From NCBI GenBank assembly GCA_023269245.1, contig JAHFMB010000022.1, forward strand, positions 1 to 11,975: 11,975 nt of DNA. Reading direction: 5' to 3'. This DNA is from Candidatus Tayloriibacteriota bacterium. Its GTDB lineage: Bacteria > Patescibacteriota > Minisyncoccia > Phycocordibacterales > PALSA-1337. Each line of letters starts with the position of its first letter. Within the stretch, counting starts at the first letter, position 1. The translations under genes were made by a program, and so were the position numbers. This document shows, piece after piece, positions 1 through 6,354 of the stretch. The notes beneath the pieces are model-generated. The model saw only the letters and a program-made list of their open reading frames with translations. It did no database searches and was not told the origin of the DNA.

Positions 1-624
1 ACGAATACGGTCACCGGTCTTCCAGCGTTCGCTTGGAATTTGTTCTTCATACGGGATGATACCGAGTGCGCGGCCCATGTTGACGTGAACCATGCCGCGT
101 TCAACGCGCTCAACAGTACCGGCAACAATTTCGCCTTCTTTTGCACCGTATTCTCCCATGACTGAAACTTTCTCGGCTTCACGGATCTTCTGAATGATGA
201 TCTGCTTTGCAGTCTGTGCAGCAATGCGGCCGAAGTCAGCCTTGGTTTCGAGGGGAAACACGAGTTCGTCGCCAATCTCAGCATTCTTCTTGATCTTCTT
301 GGCATCCTCGATGAGCATGTGCTGCTCTGGGTTGAAGCGAATCTTGATGTCATCGACGTTGGCGTCTTTGAGATCAATCTCTTCTTCCTCATCGCCTTCC
401 ATGATCACTTGGTTGCGATCAACGACGACTTTTACCTGCCAAAATTCAACCGCACCACTATTCTGATCGAAGGATGCGCGAACAATCTGGCCTTTCTTGC
501 CGTATTCTTTTTTGTAAGCAGTTGCGAGAGACATAGCGATAGCTTCCAGGGTCTTTTCCTTTGGAATGCCACGCTCTTCTTCGAGCTGCTGGACGACTGA
601 ATTGATTACTTTGAGGTCAAACAT
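1..624 (-). CDS. nusA: Transcription termination/antitermination factor NusA, N-terminal part (cut by window edge)
   Basis: NusA binds RNA polymerase and nascent RNA in the cytoplasm and modulates pausing, intrinsic termination and antitermination. The visible 208 codons begin MFDLKVINSVVQQLEEERGI and run in frame to base 1. Residues 1 to about 155 form the RNA-polymerase-binding N-terminal domain, with the characteristic segment around 'DFGRIAAQTAKQ' (about 130-141). An S1 RNA-binding domain starts near residue 164 (GEIVAGTVERVERG) and is incomplete; the KH domains would lie beyond the edge. The N-terminal domain looks about 25-30 residues longer than in well-studied NusA proteins, with an acidic stretch near residues 76-83, a form I associate with Candidate Phyla Radiation bacteria. 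The ATG at 624 is chosen because it gives the canonical N-terminus; no Shine-Dalgarno sequence precedes it. It is read leftward, with its own likely promoter and a hairpin in its leader. Confidence 0.95.
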   Translation of the reverse strand, partial: MFDLKVINSVVQQLEEERGIPKEKTLEAIAMSLATAYKKEYGKKGQIVRASFDQNSGAVEFWQVKVVVDRNQVIMEGDEEEEIDLKDANVDDIKIRFNPEQHMLIEDAKKIKKNAEIGDELVFPLETKADFGRIAAQTAKQIIIQKIREAEKVSVMGEYGAKEGEIVAGTVERVERGMVHVNMGRALGIIPYEEQIPSERWKTGDRIR

Positions 625-654
625 GATATTAAGTTGTTATTCGATTTTAAAAAT

Positions 655-672
655 GTTCGCCGGTGGGCGAAC
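655..672 (-). promoter_or_regulatory. Perfect hairpin in the nusA 5' leader
   Basis: On the minus strand GTTCGCC-CACC-GGCGAAC forms a perfect 7-bp GC-rich stem with a four-base loop, followed by ATTTTTAAAA. It lies about 30 bases before the nusA start and just after the predicted transcription start. It could be a 5' stabilising or pause hairpin, a weak attenuator, or a second terminator for transcripts arriving from the upstream gene. The structure is seen directly; the function is inference. Confidence 0.5.
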
Positions 673-685
673 TGATGACGAGAGT

Positions 686-713
686 AGTGTACCATATTTG
701 AGGGGGAAGGCAA
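686..713 (-). promoter_or_regulatory. Predicted sigma-70-type promoter of nusA
   Basis: Read leftward there is TTGCCT (713-708), a 16-base spacer, then TGG directly before TACACT (691-686), an extended -10 element. The predicted start is near 679, giving a leader of about 55 bases. It lies just downstream of the terminator of the preceding gene, where a new transcription unit would be expected. The same TGGTACA core occurs before pilB. Confidence 0.5.
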
Positions 714-715
714 GC

Positions 716-754
716 AAATAAAAAAGTGCCGAAATCGCGAGCGCTCGGCACTTT
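716..754 (-). terminator. Rho-independent terminator of the Cys-rich protein gene
   Basis: On the minus strand AAAGTGCCGA (754-745) pairs perfectly with TCGGCACTTT (732-723) across a 12-base loop, and the stem runs into a T-rich tract (TTTTTTATTT). The T-run exists only in the leftward direction. It begins about 30 bases after the stop codon at 787, so it ends the Cys-rich protein transcript and separates it from nusA. Confidence 0.85.
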
Positions 755-786
755 CGTGAAACTTTCGAAAACGTGGAGTTTGCTGC

Positions 787-1290
787 TTACGCAGCTTTTG
801 TGTGTGCTGCGGCGAGCTGACGAAGCACCTTTTTTCCATTGATAGTAGAGTCGGTGATTCTGATGCAACCGGGAGGCACCCATACGCCGACAATATTACC
901 CATCGTTTCAAGACAGCCCATTCGCGAGCAGCCAACCTTTTGACCTTCCGCTGGATAATATCCGTTGACGTATTTTCGAAGCCCAGGCACTTCAAGGAGT
1001 GGGTCTGAAAATGTAACCATCGTGTACGGCATGATATGTTTACCGCACTGGGCGCAACGGATGGACATTTTCGCGATACAATCCGGACAGTACGTCTTGT
1101 TCTGCAGAAACGCTTCGATGTTGATCTGAATGGTTTCACCAAACACGGTGATGGAGGTCTGGGACGGATTGATTTCGTGGCCACACTTTATCGCGACACA
1201 CGCGACGGGAGGAGTGGGGGTAATATTTACGGGCGAGACAGAGGACCGCCCACAAAGTTTGCGCAGTAGTTCAAAGAACCTTAGTTTCAT
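787..1290 (-). CDS. Cys-rich putative zinc-binding protein of unknown function
   Basis: I do not recognise the family. The 167-residue product has no signal peptide and is rich in cysteine. C31 with C36-G-H38 is followed by C68-P-D-C71, C79-A-Q-C82, a C121/C126 pair and C142. Paired CxxC knuckles and a CGH motif suggest two zinc sites of zinc-ribbon or treble-clef type, perhaps C31/C36 with C68/C71 and C79/C82 with C121/C126; this pairing is inferred. The N-terminus (MKLRFFELLRKLCGR) is basic and amphipathic. An in-frame ATG 21 codons upstream (1353) exists, but the start at 1290 is preferred because GAAGGA lies five bases before it, the only clear Shine-Dalgarno-like site in the window. A terminator follows the stop and a promoter-like element precedes the gene, so it is probably transcribed alone or with the binding protein upstream. 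Confidence 0.8.
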   Translation of the reverse strand: MKLRFFELLRKLCGRSSVSPVNITPTPPVACVAIKCGHEINPSQTSITVFGETIQINIEAFLQNKTYCPDCIAKMSIRCAQCGKHIMPYTMVTFSDPLLEVPGLRKYVNGYYPAEGQKVGCSRMGCLETMGNIVGVWVPPGCIRITDSTINGKKVLRQLAAAHTKAA

Positions 1291-1295
1291 TTGCT

Positions 1296-1301
1296 TCCTT
1301 C
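1296..1301 (-). promoter_or_regulatory. Shine-Dalgarno-like site GAAGGA
   Basis: GAAGGA on the minus strand, five bases before the ATG at 1290, decides the start of the Cys-rich protein over the upstream ATG at 1353. It stands out because the other complete genes here show no comparable site. Confidence 0.65.
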
Positions 1302-1321
1302 GGCTGTTGTTTTTCTCCTCA

Positions 1322-1350
1322 ACACTACACCCCAAAAGAAATGGCGTCAA
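1322..1350 (-). promoter_or_regulatory. Possible promoter of the Cys-rich protein gene
   Basis: Leftward TTGACG (1350-1345), a 17-base spacer, then TAGTGT (1327-1322). The -35 matches 5 of 6 consensus bases, but the -10 is poor apart from the TANNNT frame. It lies in the 72-base gap between the binding-protein stop and the Cys-rich protein start. Confidence 0.35.
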
Positions 1351-1362
1351 CAAAAATGTATC

Positions 1363-2439
1363 CTATTCCATCTCCCGCATCTTTCCGTCCCTGAACAAAA
1401 GAGTCTCAACAGGAATTGCTACGGTTTGATCGGGCTTAAACTGGAAGTCAGTGATCCCTGTGTCCGCAGTCATGCCAATAATTTTTTCTTTGATATTTTT
1501 AAGTTCGAAATCATTTTTTCGCAGGCCGTTGATCAATGTTATTGCGATGGAATGTCCCAAGGCGGCATACAGGTCGGGCGTCTCGCCGTATTTTTGCGTG
1601 TACTGCGCAACAAATTTTTCTTGGAAAATTGGGGAAATGTGTCCAGGCAGATATACCTCTTCTGCGGCGGAACCAAGCGCTGCCAATTTTTCATCGACAG
1701 CGTCGAAGACCGCGAATATTTTTCCCGAATATCCCAAGGCATTGAGTTGTTGAAGAATGATATATCCTTCCTCTGGTAGAGAAGCAAAGTAGATTGCGTC
1801 AGTCTGTGCCGCTTTTATTTTGGCGATAAGGGTTCGGAAATCCCTCTCACCAGGCTTGATCCTCCCTGCTACAGCAACAGTGTATCCTCCCTCAACCTCT
1901 CTTTCTTTCAATTCATGCTCGATGATGTCACCCACCTCTCCGATCTGTGTCAGGAAGCCGATTTTCTTGAGCCTGAGCCGTTGTATGATGCGTACGCCGC
2001 TCTCAGTTTGATCTGGAATGCTTGGATAGGTGCAAAAGATTTGCGGGTAGGAGCGGAATCTGTTTTCGCAGAGCGTTACGCCAAGCATAACGTCTTCAGA
2101 CTTAAGTATTGGGGCAATGGACATGATTTGATCAGGTCCAAAAGGCCCAACGAACATGCTGATGTCGTCGACATTCGTCAATTTTTGATAAGCACTCAAT
2201 GCTTTTCGCGGTTCGATGCCGCCGTCTTCAAAAACAAATTGAATGCGGGGTTCATTAGCCTCTTCCGTGGCTATCATGATGCCACGCCTGACTTTTTCTC
2301 CGATAGTTGCAGCATTTTCCGAAAGGGGAATGATAACACCGACCCTAACTGTGCCATTTTTCTGCCCATTATTTCCGCTGAGGAAAATTATGGCGATGAT
2401 AAGGATACATACGCTAACGATGGGAATTTTGTATTTCAT
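1363..2439 (-). CDS. Orphan solute-binding protein, leucine/branched-chain (LivJ) type
   Basis: The product is a 358-residue periplasmic-binding-protein type I fold, as in the extracellular component of branched-chain amino acid ABC importers. The ligand cannot be read from sequence. Residues 1 to about 22 (MKYKIPIVSVCILIIAIIFL) form a basic and hydrophobic signal or anchor segment. The mature part opens with VRVGVIIPLSENAATIGEKV, the usual first strand and ligand loop, and continues with FEDGGIEPRKALSAYQKL and FVGPFGPDQIMSIAPIL. C124 and C136 could form a disulfide. No lipobox cysteine follows the hydrophobic stretch, so it is more likely membrane-anchored by an uncleaved helix, or secreted, than a lipoprotein. 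The start at 2439 is chosen over 2496 because it begins exactly at the signal segment; no clear Shine-Dalgarno site is seen. No permease or ATPase gene is adjacent. It is divergent from a TrmB-type regulator, which may control it. It could also be a sensor rather than a transporter part. Confidence 0.85.
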   Translation of the reverse strand: MKYKIPIVSVCILIIAIIFLSGNNGQKNGTVRVGVIIPLSENAATIGEKVRRGIMIATEEANEPRIQFVFEDGGIEPRKALSAYQKLTNVDDISMFVGPFGPDQIMSIAPILKSEDVMLGVTLCENRFRSYPQIFCTYPSIPDQTESGVRIIQRLRLKKIGFLTQIGEVGDIIEHELKEREVEGGYTVAVAGRIKPGERDFRTLIAKIKAAQTDAIYFASLPEEGYIILQQLNALGYSGKIFAVFDAVDEKLAALGSAAEEVYLPGHISPIFQEKFVAQYTQKYGETPDLYAALGHSIAITLINGLRKNDFELKNIKEKIIGMTADTGITDFQFKPDQTVAIPVETLLFRDGKMREME

Positions 2440-2466
2440 AAGTAGGTACTGATTATGTAGTTCGAC

Positions 2467-2496
2467 TATATAAAAAGTGACCAATTTATACAACAA
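2467..2496 (-). promoter_or_regulatory. Possible promoter of the solute-binding protein gene
   Basis: Leftward TTGTTG (2496-2491) is followed after 18 bases by TATATA (2472-2467), or after 17 bases by TTATAT. This would start transcription near 2460, about 20 bases before the ATG. Both boxes are imperfect and the region is AT-rich, so the call is tentative. Confidence 0.3.
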
Positions 2497-2516
2497 CTCC
2501 CAAAATCTACTATATA

Positions 2517-2533
2517 ACCTTGAAATACAAGGT
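2517..2533 (+). promoter_or_regulatory. Inverted repeat, candidate operator between divergent genes
   Basis: ACCTTG-AAATA-CAAGGT is a perfect 6-bp inverted repeat with a 5-base centre. After two mismatched bases on each side the symmetry resumes with TATA/TATA, giving a 29-base imperfect palindrome (2511-2539). It covers the predicted -35 box of the TrmB-family gene and lies just upstream of the predicted promoter of the binding-protein gene. Binding by the divergent regulator is inferred from position. Confidence 0.5.
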
Positions 2534-2548
2534 ATTATATGAAATAAT
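2520..2548 (+). promoter_or_regulatory. Predicted promoter of the TrmB-family regulator
   Basis: TTGAAA (2520-2525), a 17-base spacer and AATAAT (2543-2548) each match 5 of 6 consensus bases. Transcription would begin near 2555, inside the second inverted repeat and about 16 bases before the preferred ATG at 2571. Confidence 0.45.
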
Positions 2549-2550
2549 TA

Positions 2551-2567
2551 TGACGTTCCTAACGTCA
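2551..2567 (+). promoter_or_regulatory. Second inverted repeat before the regulator start codon
   Basis: TGACGTT-CCT-AACGTCA is a perfect 7-bp inverted repeat ending three bases before the ATG at 2571. It overlaps the predicted transcription start, which would suit an autoregulatory operator. Its sequence differs from the palindrome at 2517-2533. It could also fold as a small RNA hairpin if the transcript starts upstream. Confidence 0.5.
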
Positions 2568-2570
2568 CTT

Positions 2571-3326
2571 ATGAAAGCACTCACACAAAAACTCTCTAGC
2601 GTCTTCAACCTGAGTACCTATGAGGCCAAAGTGTTCATGGCGCTTTCGGGTTTTGAAAAGGCTCATATTTCGCAGATTGCCCGCGCCTCCAGCATAGCAA
2701 GGACGGCTGTCTATCCGTCGGTCAAATCTCTTTTGGAAAAAGGCCTCATATCTGTTGTTCTCGCCGGCGGCCGTAAACACTACAAAGCGCTGACGCCGCC
2801 GCAGCTCCAGTCGATGTTCGAATGGAAAAAGCGCGATATGGCTTTTGTGGTTGGCGAACTTATAAAGAATGTTCCCGCCAGCGAGGAACAGATGGAGTTC
2901 CTTTATTTTCCAGGGCGAAACGGCCTAAACACTGCTGCCGAAGTATTTTTGCGCGACAGCAAGGGGATGATGTGGCGAACCTTTGAAAATTCCGTGGTCA
3001 ATCAGCCGGCGCTCGAGTTCTATCAGCTCGAGGACTATATAGATCGCCGCGTGAAGAAGGGTATACATGGCAAGGTGATCATGACGCTCAATATGATGTA
3101 CCCCTTTTTGAAAGAACGTCTCGATCGTGACAAGGAAGAGCTGCGTGAGACCATACTTGTCCCCGATAAACTGTTTCCATTCAAAGTGGTGGTCGGTATT
3201 AATGAAGACAGCGTACTTCTTCTGTCTGGCGAAGAATTTGTCTTTGGCGCCGTCATTAAAAATACTCAATTTGCCCAAACACTGGCGACTCTCCATGAAA
3301 TGATTTGGACAAGATATAAGAATTAA
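2571..3326 (+). CDS. TrmB-family transcriptional regulator
   Basis: The predicted 251-residue DNA-binding protein resembles TrmB regulators, some of which (in archaea) sense sugars and control sugar transport. Residues 1 to about 75 form a winged helix: NLSTYEAKVFMALSGF, then HISQIARASSIARTAVYPSVKSLLEKGLI as recognition helix region, then a wing with GRKHYKAL. This is followed by a helical linker (about 78-105) and a C-terminal effector or dimerisation domain with alternating strands and helices. Three in-frame ATGs are possible (2520, 2550, 2571). The last is preferred because it begins directly at the helix-turn-helix domain, and because the upstream bases hold a predicted promoter and inverted repeats. 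It is divergent from the solute-binding protein, so that gene and its own promoter are the likeliest targets. The ligand is unknown. It ends 42 bases before pilB with no terminator between. Confidence 0.85.
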   Translation: MKALTQKLSSVFNLSTYEAKVFMALSGFEKAHISQIARASSIARTAVYPSVKSLLEKGLISVVLAGGRKHYKALTPPQLQSMFEWKKRDMAFVVGELIKNVPASEEQMEFLYFPGRNGLNTAAEVFLRDSKGMMWRTFENSVVNQPALEFYQLEDYIDRRVKKGIHGKVIMTLNMMYPFLKERLDRDKEELRETILVPDKLFPFKVVVGINEDSVLLLSGEEFVFGAVIKNTQFAQTLATLHEMIWTRYKN

Positions 3327-3352
3327 ATACCCATGCACCCATGACATTTTCT

Positions 3353-3361
3353 TGGTACAAT
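3353..3361 (+). promoter_or_regulatory. Extended -10 promoter of pilB, leaderless spacing
   Basis: TGG-TACAAT: the TGn extension and -10 hexamer (3356-3361) end seven bases before the pilB ATG at 3369, so transcription should start at or beside the A of the ATG. No good -35 is visible at 16-18 bases, which an extended -10 can tolerate. No Shine-Dalgarno sequence is present. This would start the pilus operon. Confidence 0.55.
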
Positions 3362-3368
3362 TACTCCA

Positions 3369-5117
3369 ATGCTCATCGAAGACACCCAGCTCTATAAATT
3401 CATCCTCGACTCAGGCCTTGTCTCAAAGGAGGATCTTGAGGTTGCCAAGAAAGAGGCTGACAAAAATGAGAAGCGTCTCGGAGATATTCTCGTGACCGCA
3501 GGCAAGATAACTGCTGACAATCTCCGTCGCATGGAGGCGTACGTGCTCGGCATTCCTTTCGTTGATCTCAAGGGGAAGAAAATAGACTTTGATACACTCT
3601 CACTTATCCCAGAGCCGATTGCTCGCGGACACAACATTGTTCCTTTCAAGAAAACAGATACGACCTTGGAGGTCGCCATGCTCGATGTGAATGACCTTTC
3701 GGCCATTGATTTCATTAAGAAGAAAGTTAACCTCAAGATTCAGCCGCGCCTGACCGATTCTGAGTCACTTAAAGAAGTGCTTGTGCAGTACCAAAAGAGT
3801 TTGAAAGCAGAATTTGGGGATCTTATTCAAAAAGAGACGGCGACACTCAAGACGATTTCGGAAGACAATGGCGAACCGGCGTCGGAGGCAGATATAAAAA
3901 AGCTTGCAGAGGATTTGCCAGTGGTCCGCATTGTGGATACATTGATCAAACACGCGGCGATTCAAAACGCATCCGATATTCATATTGAGCCGATGGATAC
4001 TCAGGTTCTTGTTCGTTACCGTATTGACGGGCTCCTGCATGACGCTATGGTATTGCCGAGACAAGCCGGTCCCTCGGTGTCCGCTCGTATCAAGGTGCTT
4101 TCAAACTTGAAACTCGATGAAAAACGTCTGCCGCAGGACGGACGTTTCAAGGTAGATATGAATAATGAGAAGGTATCCTTCCGTGTCTCTATTTTGCCGA
4201 CATATTACGGAGAAAAGATCGTGATGCGTCTCTTGCGTGAAAGTATTTCCGGATTTACGCTGGAATATTTGAATTTTCACGGGGAAGGATTGGAGCGTAT
4301 TCATCATGCGTTGAAACAAACGACAGGCATGATCCTTACCACCGGTCCAACAGGTTCCGGTAAGACGACGACACTCTATACCATGCTTGATTTACTCAAT
4401 ACGCCCGACGTGAACATTTCCACCATTGAGGATCCTATCGAATATCAGATCGGACGCATCAATCAAACACAAGTTCGTCCGGAAATCGGCTTCTCATTTG
4501 CGCAAGGTATACGTACTCTTGTTCGTCAGGATCCAGACATCATCATGGTTGGTGAAATCCGCGACAATGAGACGGCTGCACTGGCGGTGAATGCCGCGCT
4601 TACCGGCCACCTGGTGCTTTCAACCTTGCACACCAATAGTGCCGCAGGTGCGATTCCACGTCTTCTTGATATGGGAGTCGAGTCATTCCTCCTGGTATCA
4701 ACGCTTAATATTGTGATTGGACAACGTCTTGTGCGCCGTTTGACTGATTCGAAGGAAAAATATTCACTCTCAAAAGCCGAGTGGGCCCAGTTGGAAAAAA
4801 TAGTTGACCTAGGTCGCGTACTTGAAGCGCTCAAAGCCGACAAAATAGTGAAGCCTACCGATACGGTAAAGGATCTGACATTTTGGAAGGCGGTGGCGGC
4901 CGGTGATGACGACGGATTTAAGGGCCGCGTCGGCATTCATGAAGTGCTCAGGATGAATCAAAGCATCAAGGACCTGGTCATGAAGAATGCAACAGCGTCC
5001 GAAATAGAAGTTCAAGCAAAGAAAGAAGGGATGCTCACTATGTTGGAGGACGGTATATACAAGTGCGTCGCGGGGCTCACGACGATCGAGGAGGTGCTCA
5101 GGGTGGTGAGCGAGTAA
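3369..5117 (+). CDS. pilB: Type IV pilus assembly ATPase PilB (GspE family)
   Basis: The cytoplasmic hexameric motor hydrolyses ATP to drive pilin polymerisation through the PilC platform. The 582-residue length is normal for the family. Residues 1 to about 150 are the GspE N-terminal (MshEN-like) domain. The catalytic core has an Asp box (ASDIHIEP, 201-208), an arginine-rich segment (VRYRIDGLLHD), Walker A (GPTGSGKTT, 326-334), a downstream acidic motif (STIEDPIEYQ), Walker B (DPDIIMVGEIRD, 388-399) and a His box (GHLVLSTLHTN). The C-terminal zinc-binding four-cysteine element of classical PilB/GspE is missing: after GQRLVRRL the sequence reads TDSKEKY, and the protein's only cysteine is near the C-terminus (IYKCVAG). 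The region is otherwise present and ends in the usual FKGRVGIHEVL motif. The Walker motifs favour an active enzyme. PilT is less likely, because PilT lacks the N-terminal domain. It is followed after 13 bases by pilC. Confidence 0.95.
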   Translation: MLIEDTQLYKFILDSGLVSKEDLEVAKKEADKNEKRLGDILVTAGKITADNLRRMEAYVLGIPFVDLKGKKIDFDTLSLIPEPIARGHNIVPFKKTDTTLEVAMLDVNDLSAIDFIKKKVNLKIQPRLTDSESLKEVLVQYQKSLKAEFGDLIQKETATLKTISEDNGEPASEADIKKLAEDLPVVRIVDTLIKHAAIQNASDIHIEPMDTQVLVRYRIDGLLHDAMVLPRQAGPSVSARIKVLSNLKLDEKRLPQDGRFKVDMNNEKVSFRVSILPTYYGEKIVMRLLRESISGFTLEYLNFHGEGLERIHHALKQTTGMILTTGPTGSGKTTTLYTMLDLLNTPDVNISTIEDPIEYQIGRINQTQVRPEIGFSFAQGIRTLVRQDPDIIMVGEIRDNETAALAVNAALTGHLVLSTLHTNSAAGAIPRLLDMGVESFLLVSTLNIVIGQRLVRRLTDSKEKYSLSKAEWAQLEKIVDLGRVLEALKADKIVKPTDTVKDLTFWKAVAAGDDDGFKGRVGIHEVLRMNQSIKDLVMKNATASEIEVQAKKEGMLTMLEDGIYKCVAGLTTIEEVLRVVSE

Positions 5118-5130
5118 TATCTTATATTCC

Positions 5131-6351
5131 ATGCCACATTTTGTTTTTAAAGCAAAAAAATCTACCGGCGAAATATATGCCAGCGAAAAGGATGTCGCTG
5201 ACCGCTATGAGCTGTACAAGTTGGTGCGTGAAAGTGGCGATGAGATTGTCGAGATTCGCGAGACATCAGCATCAAAAGGGCTGCATAGGGAAATTTCGCT
5301 GGGTGGATTGTTTAGCAGGGTGAAAACGATTGAAAAGATTAATTTTGCGCGTAATCTCGGCTCGATGCTCGAAGCTGGATTGGCACTGTCACGCGCACTG
5401 TCCGTATTGGAGCGCCAGTCACGCAACAAGGCATTCAAGAAAGTACTGAATGAACTTATTACCGAGATCAGCAAAGGATCCACGCTTTCCGATGCGATGG
5501 GCAAGTACCCGAAGATTTTCAGCCAGCTTTTTGTCTCAATGGTTCGCGCAGGCGAGCAAAGTGGCACATTGGCTGATTCACTGAAAGTTGTTTCGACACA
5601 GATGGATAAAAGCTTTACGCTCGAACGTAAAGTAAAAGGGGCCCTGATTTATCCGGGGGTGATCCTCTCCGCAATGCTTCTCATCGGTATTTTGATGTTT
5701 ATTTTTGTCGTTCCAACGCTGACCAAGACATTCGTCGACCTTAATGTCCAACTGCCGTTCACGACCCGTGTTGTACTCGGCATCAGCACAGTATTCCAAG
5801 ATTACGGCGTGTTTGTTCTTATCGCTCTAGTCCTCCTCGTCGTTGGATGCAGATGGTGGTCAAAGCGTGAGCAAGGAAAAAAAATCATTCATGCCGCCGT
5901 ACTCAAGATACCCGTCGTCGGCTCTCTCATTCAGGAGGTGAACACCGCGCGTACCGCACGCACGCTATCGTCCCTTCTCGGGTCAGGTGTGGATGTTGTC
6001 GAGTCAGTCAACATTACCGCGAGCGTGGTGCAGAACATTTATTTCCGGGCTGTCCTTGAAAAGGCCCGTGAAGCCATAAAAAAGGGCGATCTGATGTCAA
6101 AGGTATTTGCCGAAGCAAGCGCATACTACCCGGTATTCCTGTCGGAGATGATGAGTGTTGGTGAGGAGACCGGCAAGACCGGGGAAATGCTGATCGGCGT
6201 CGCGCACTATTATGAAGATGATGTCGAGCAAAAGACGAAAGATATGTCGACCATTATCGAGCCGGTACTGATGATCATCATTGCTGCCGCGGTCGGATTT
6301 TTCGCCATTTCGATGATTTCGCCGATGTATTCGCTGGTAGATACTATGTAA
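5131..6351 (+). CDS. pilC: Type IV pilus inner-membrane platform protein PilC (GspF family)
   Basis: This integral membrane protein couples the PilB motor to pilin insertion. The 406-residue length is typical. Two GspF repeats are visible. The first (about 70-195) contains FARNLGSMLEAGLALSRAL and VRAGEQSGTLADSL. The second (about 270-395) contains TARTLSSLLGSGVDVVESV and VGEETGKTGEML. Membrane segments are near 170-198, 227-245 and 376-398. The short N-terminal module (MPHFVFKAKKSTGEIYASEK) is the usual GspF opening. It follows pilB closely and precedes the prepilin gene by three bases, so it sits in the same operon. No Shine-Dalgarno sequence is visible, so translation may depend on coupling or on AT-rich upstream sequence. 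Confidence 0.95.
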   Translation: MPHFVFKAKKSTGEIYASEKDVADRYELYKLVRESGDEIVEIRETSASKGLHREISLGGLFSRVKTIEKINFARNLGSMLEAGLALSRALSVLERQSRNKAFKKVLNELITEISKGSTLSDAMGKYPKIFSQLFVSMVRAGEQSGTLADSLKVVSTQMDKSFTLERKVKGALIYPGVILSAMLLIGILMFIFVVPTLTKTFVDLNVQLPFTTRVVLGISTVFQDYGVFVLIALVLLVVGCRWWSKREQGKKIIHAAVLKIPVVGSLIQEVNTARTARTLSSLLGSGVDVVESVNITASVVQNIYFRAVLEKAREAIKKGDLMSKVFAEASAYYPVFLSEMMSVGEETGKTGEMLIGVAHYYEDDVEQKTKDMSTIIEPVLMIIIAAAVGFFAISMISPMYSLVDTM

Positions 6352-6354
6352 TCT

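Noticed and set aside
606-1184. A 192-codon leftward reading frame overlapping the Cys-rich protein gene in another frame
   Set aside because: Its product is rich in Arg, Ser and Pro with no domain. It would span the terminator hairpin and run into nusA, while the overlapping frame has a Shine-Dalgarno site and coherent Cys motifs.
1291-1779. A 162-codon rightward reading frame opposite the solute-binding protein
   Set aside because: It is antisense to a well-supported gene, has no recognisable motif and looks like a codon shadow.
1915-2445. A 176-codon rightward reading frame opposite the solute-binding protein
   Set aside because: It is also antisense to the binding protein, without a promoter, ribosome site or domain.
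2440-2496. Extended N-terminus of the solute-binding protein starting at 2496
   Set aside because: It would place 19 residues before a normal signal segment and overlap the predicted promoter. The ATG at 2439 starts exactly at the signal sequence.
2465-2517. Direct repeat ACTATATAA at 2465-2473 and 2509-2517 in the divergent intergenic region
   Set aside because: It is short, AT-rich and easily expected by chance in a promoter region. The inverted repeats are stronger signals.
2520-2570. Extended N-terminus of the TrmB-family regulator starting at 2520 or 2550
   Set aside because: The extra residues precede the winged-helix domain and coincide with a predicted promoter and two inverted repeats. 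The ATG at 2571 fits better, though 2550 cannot be excluded.
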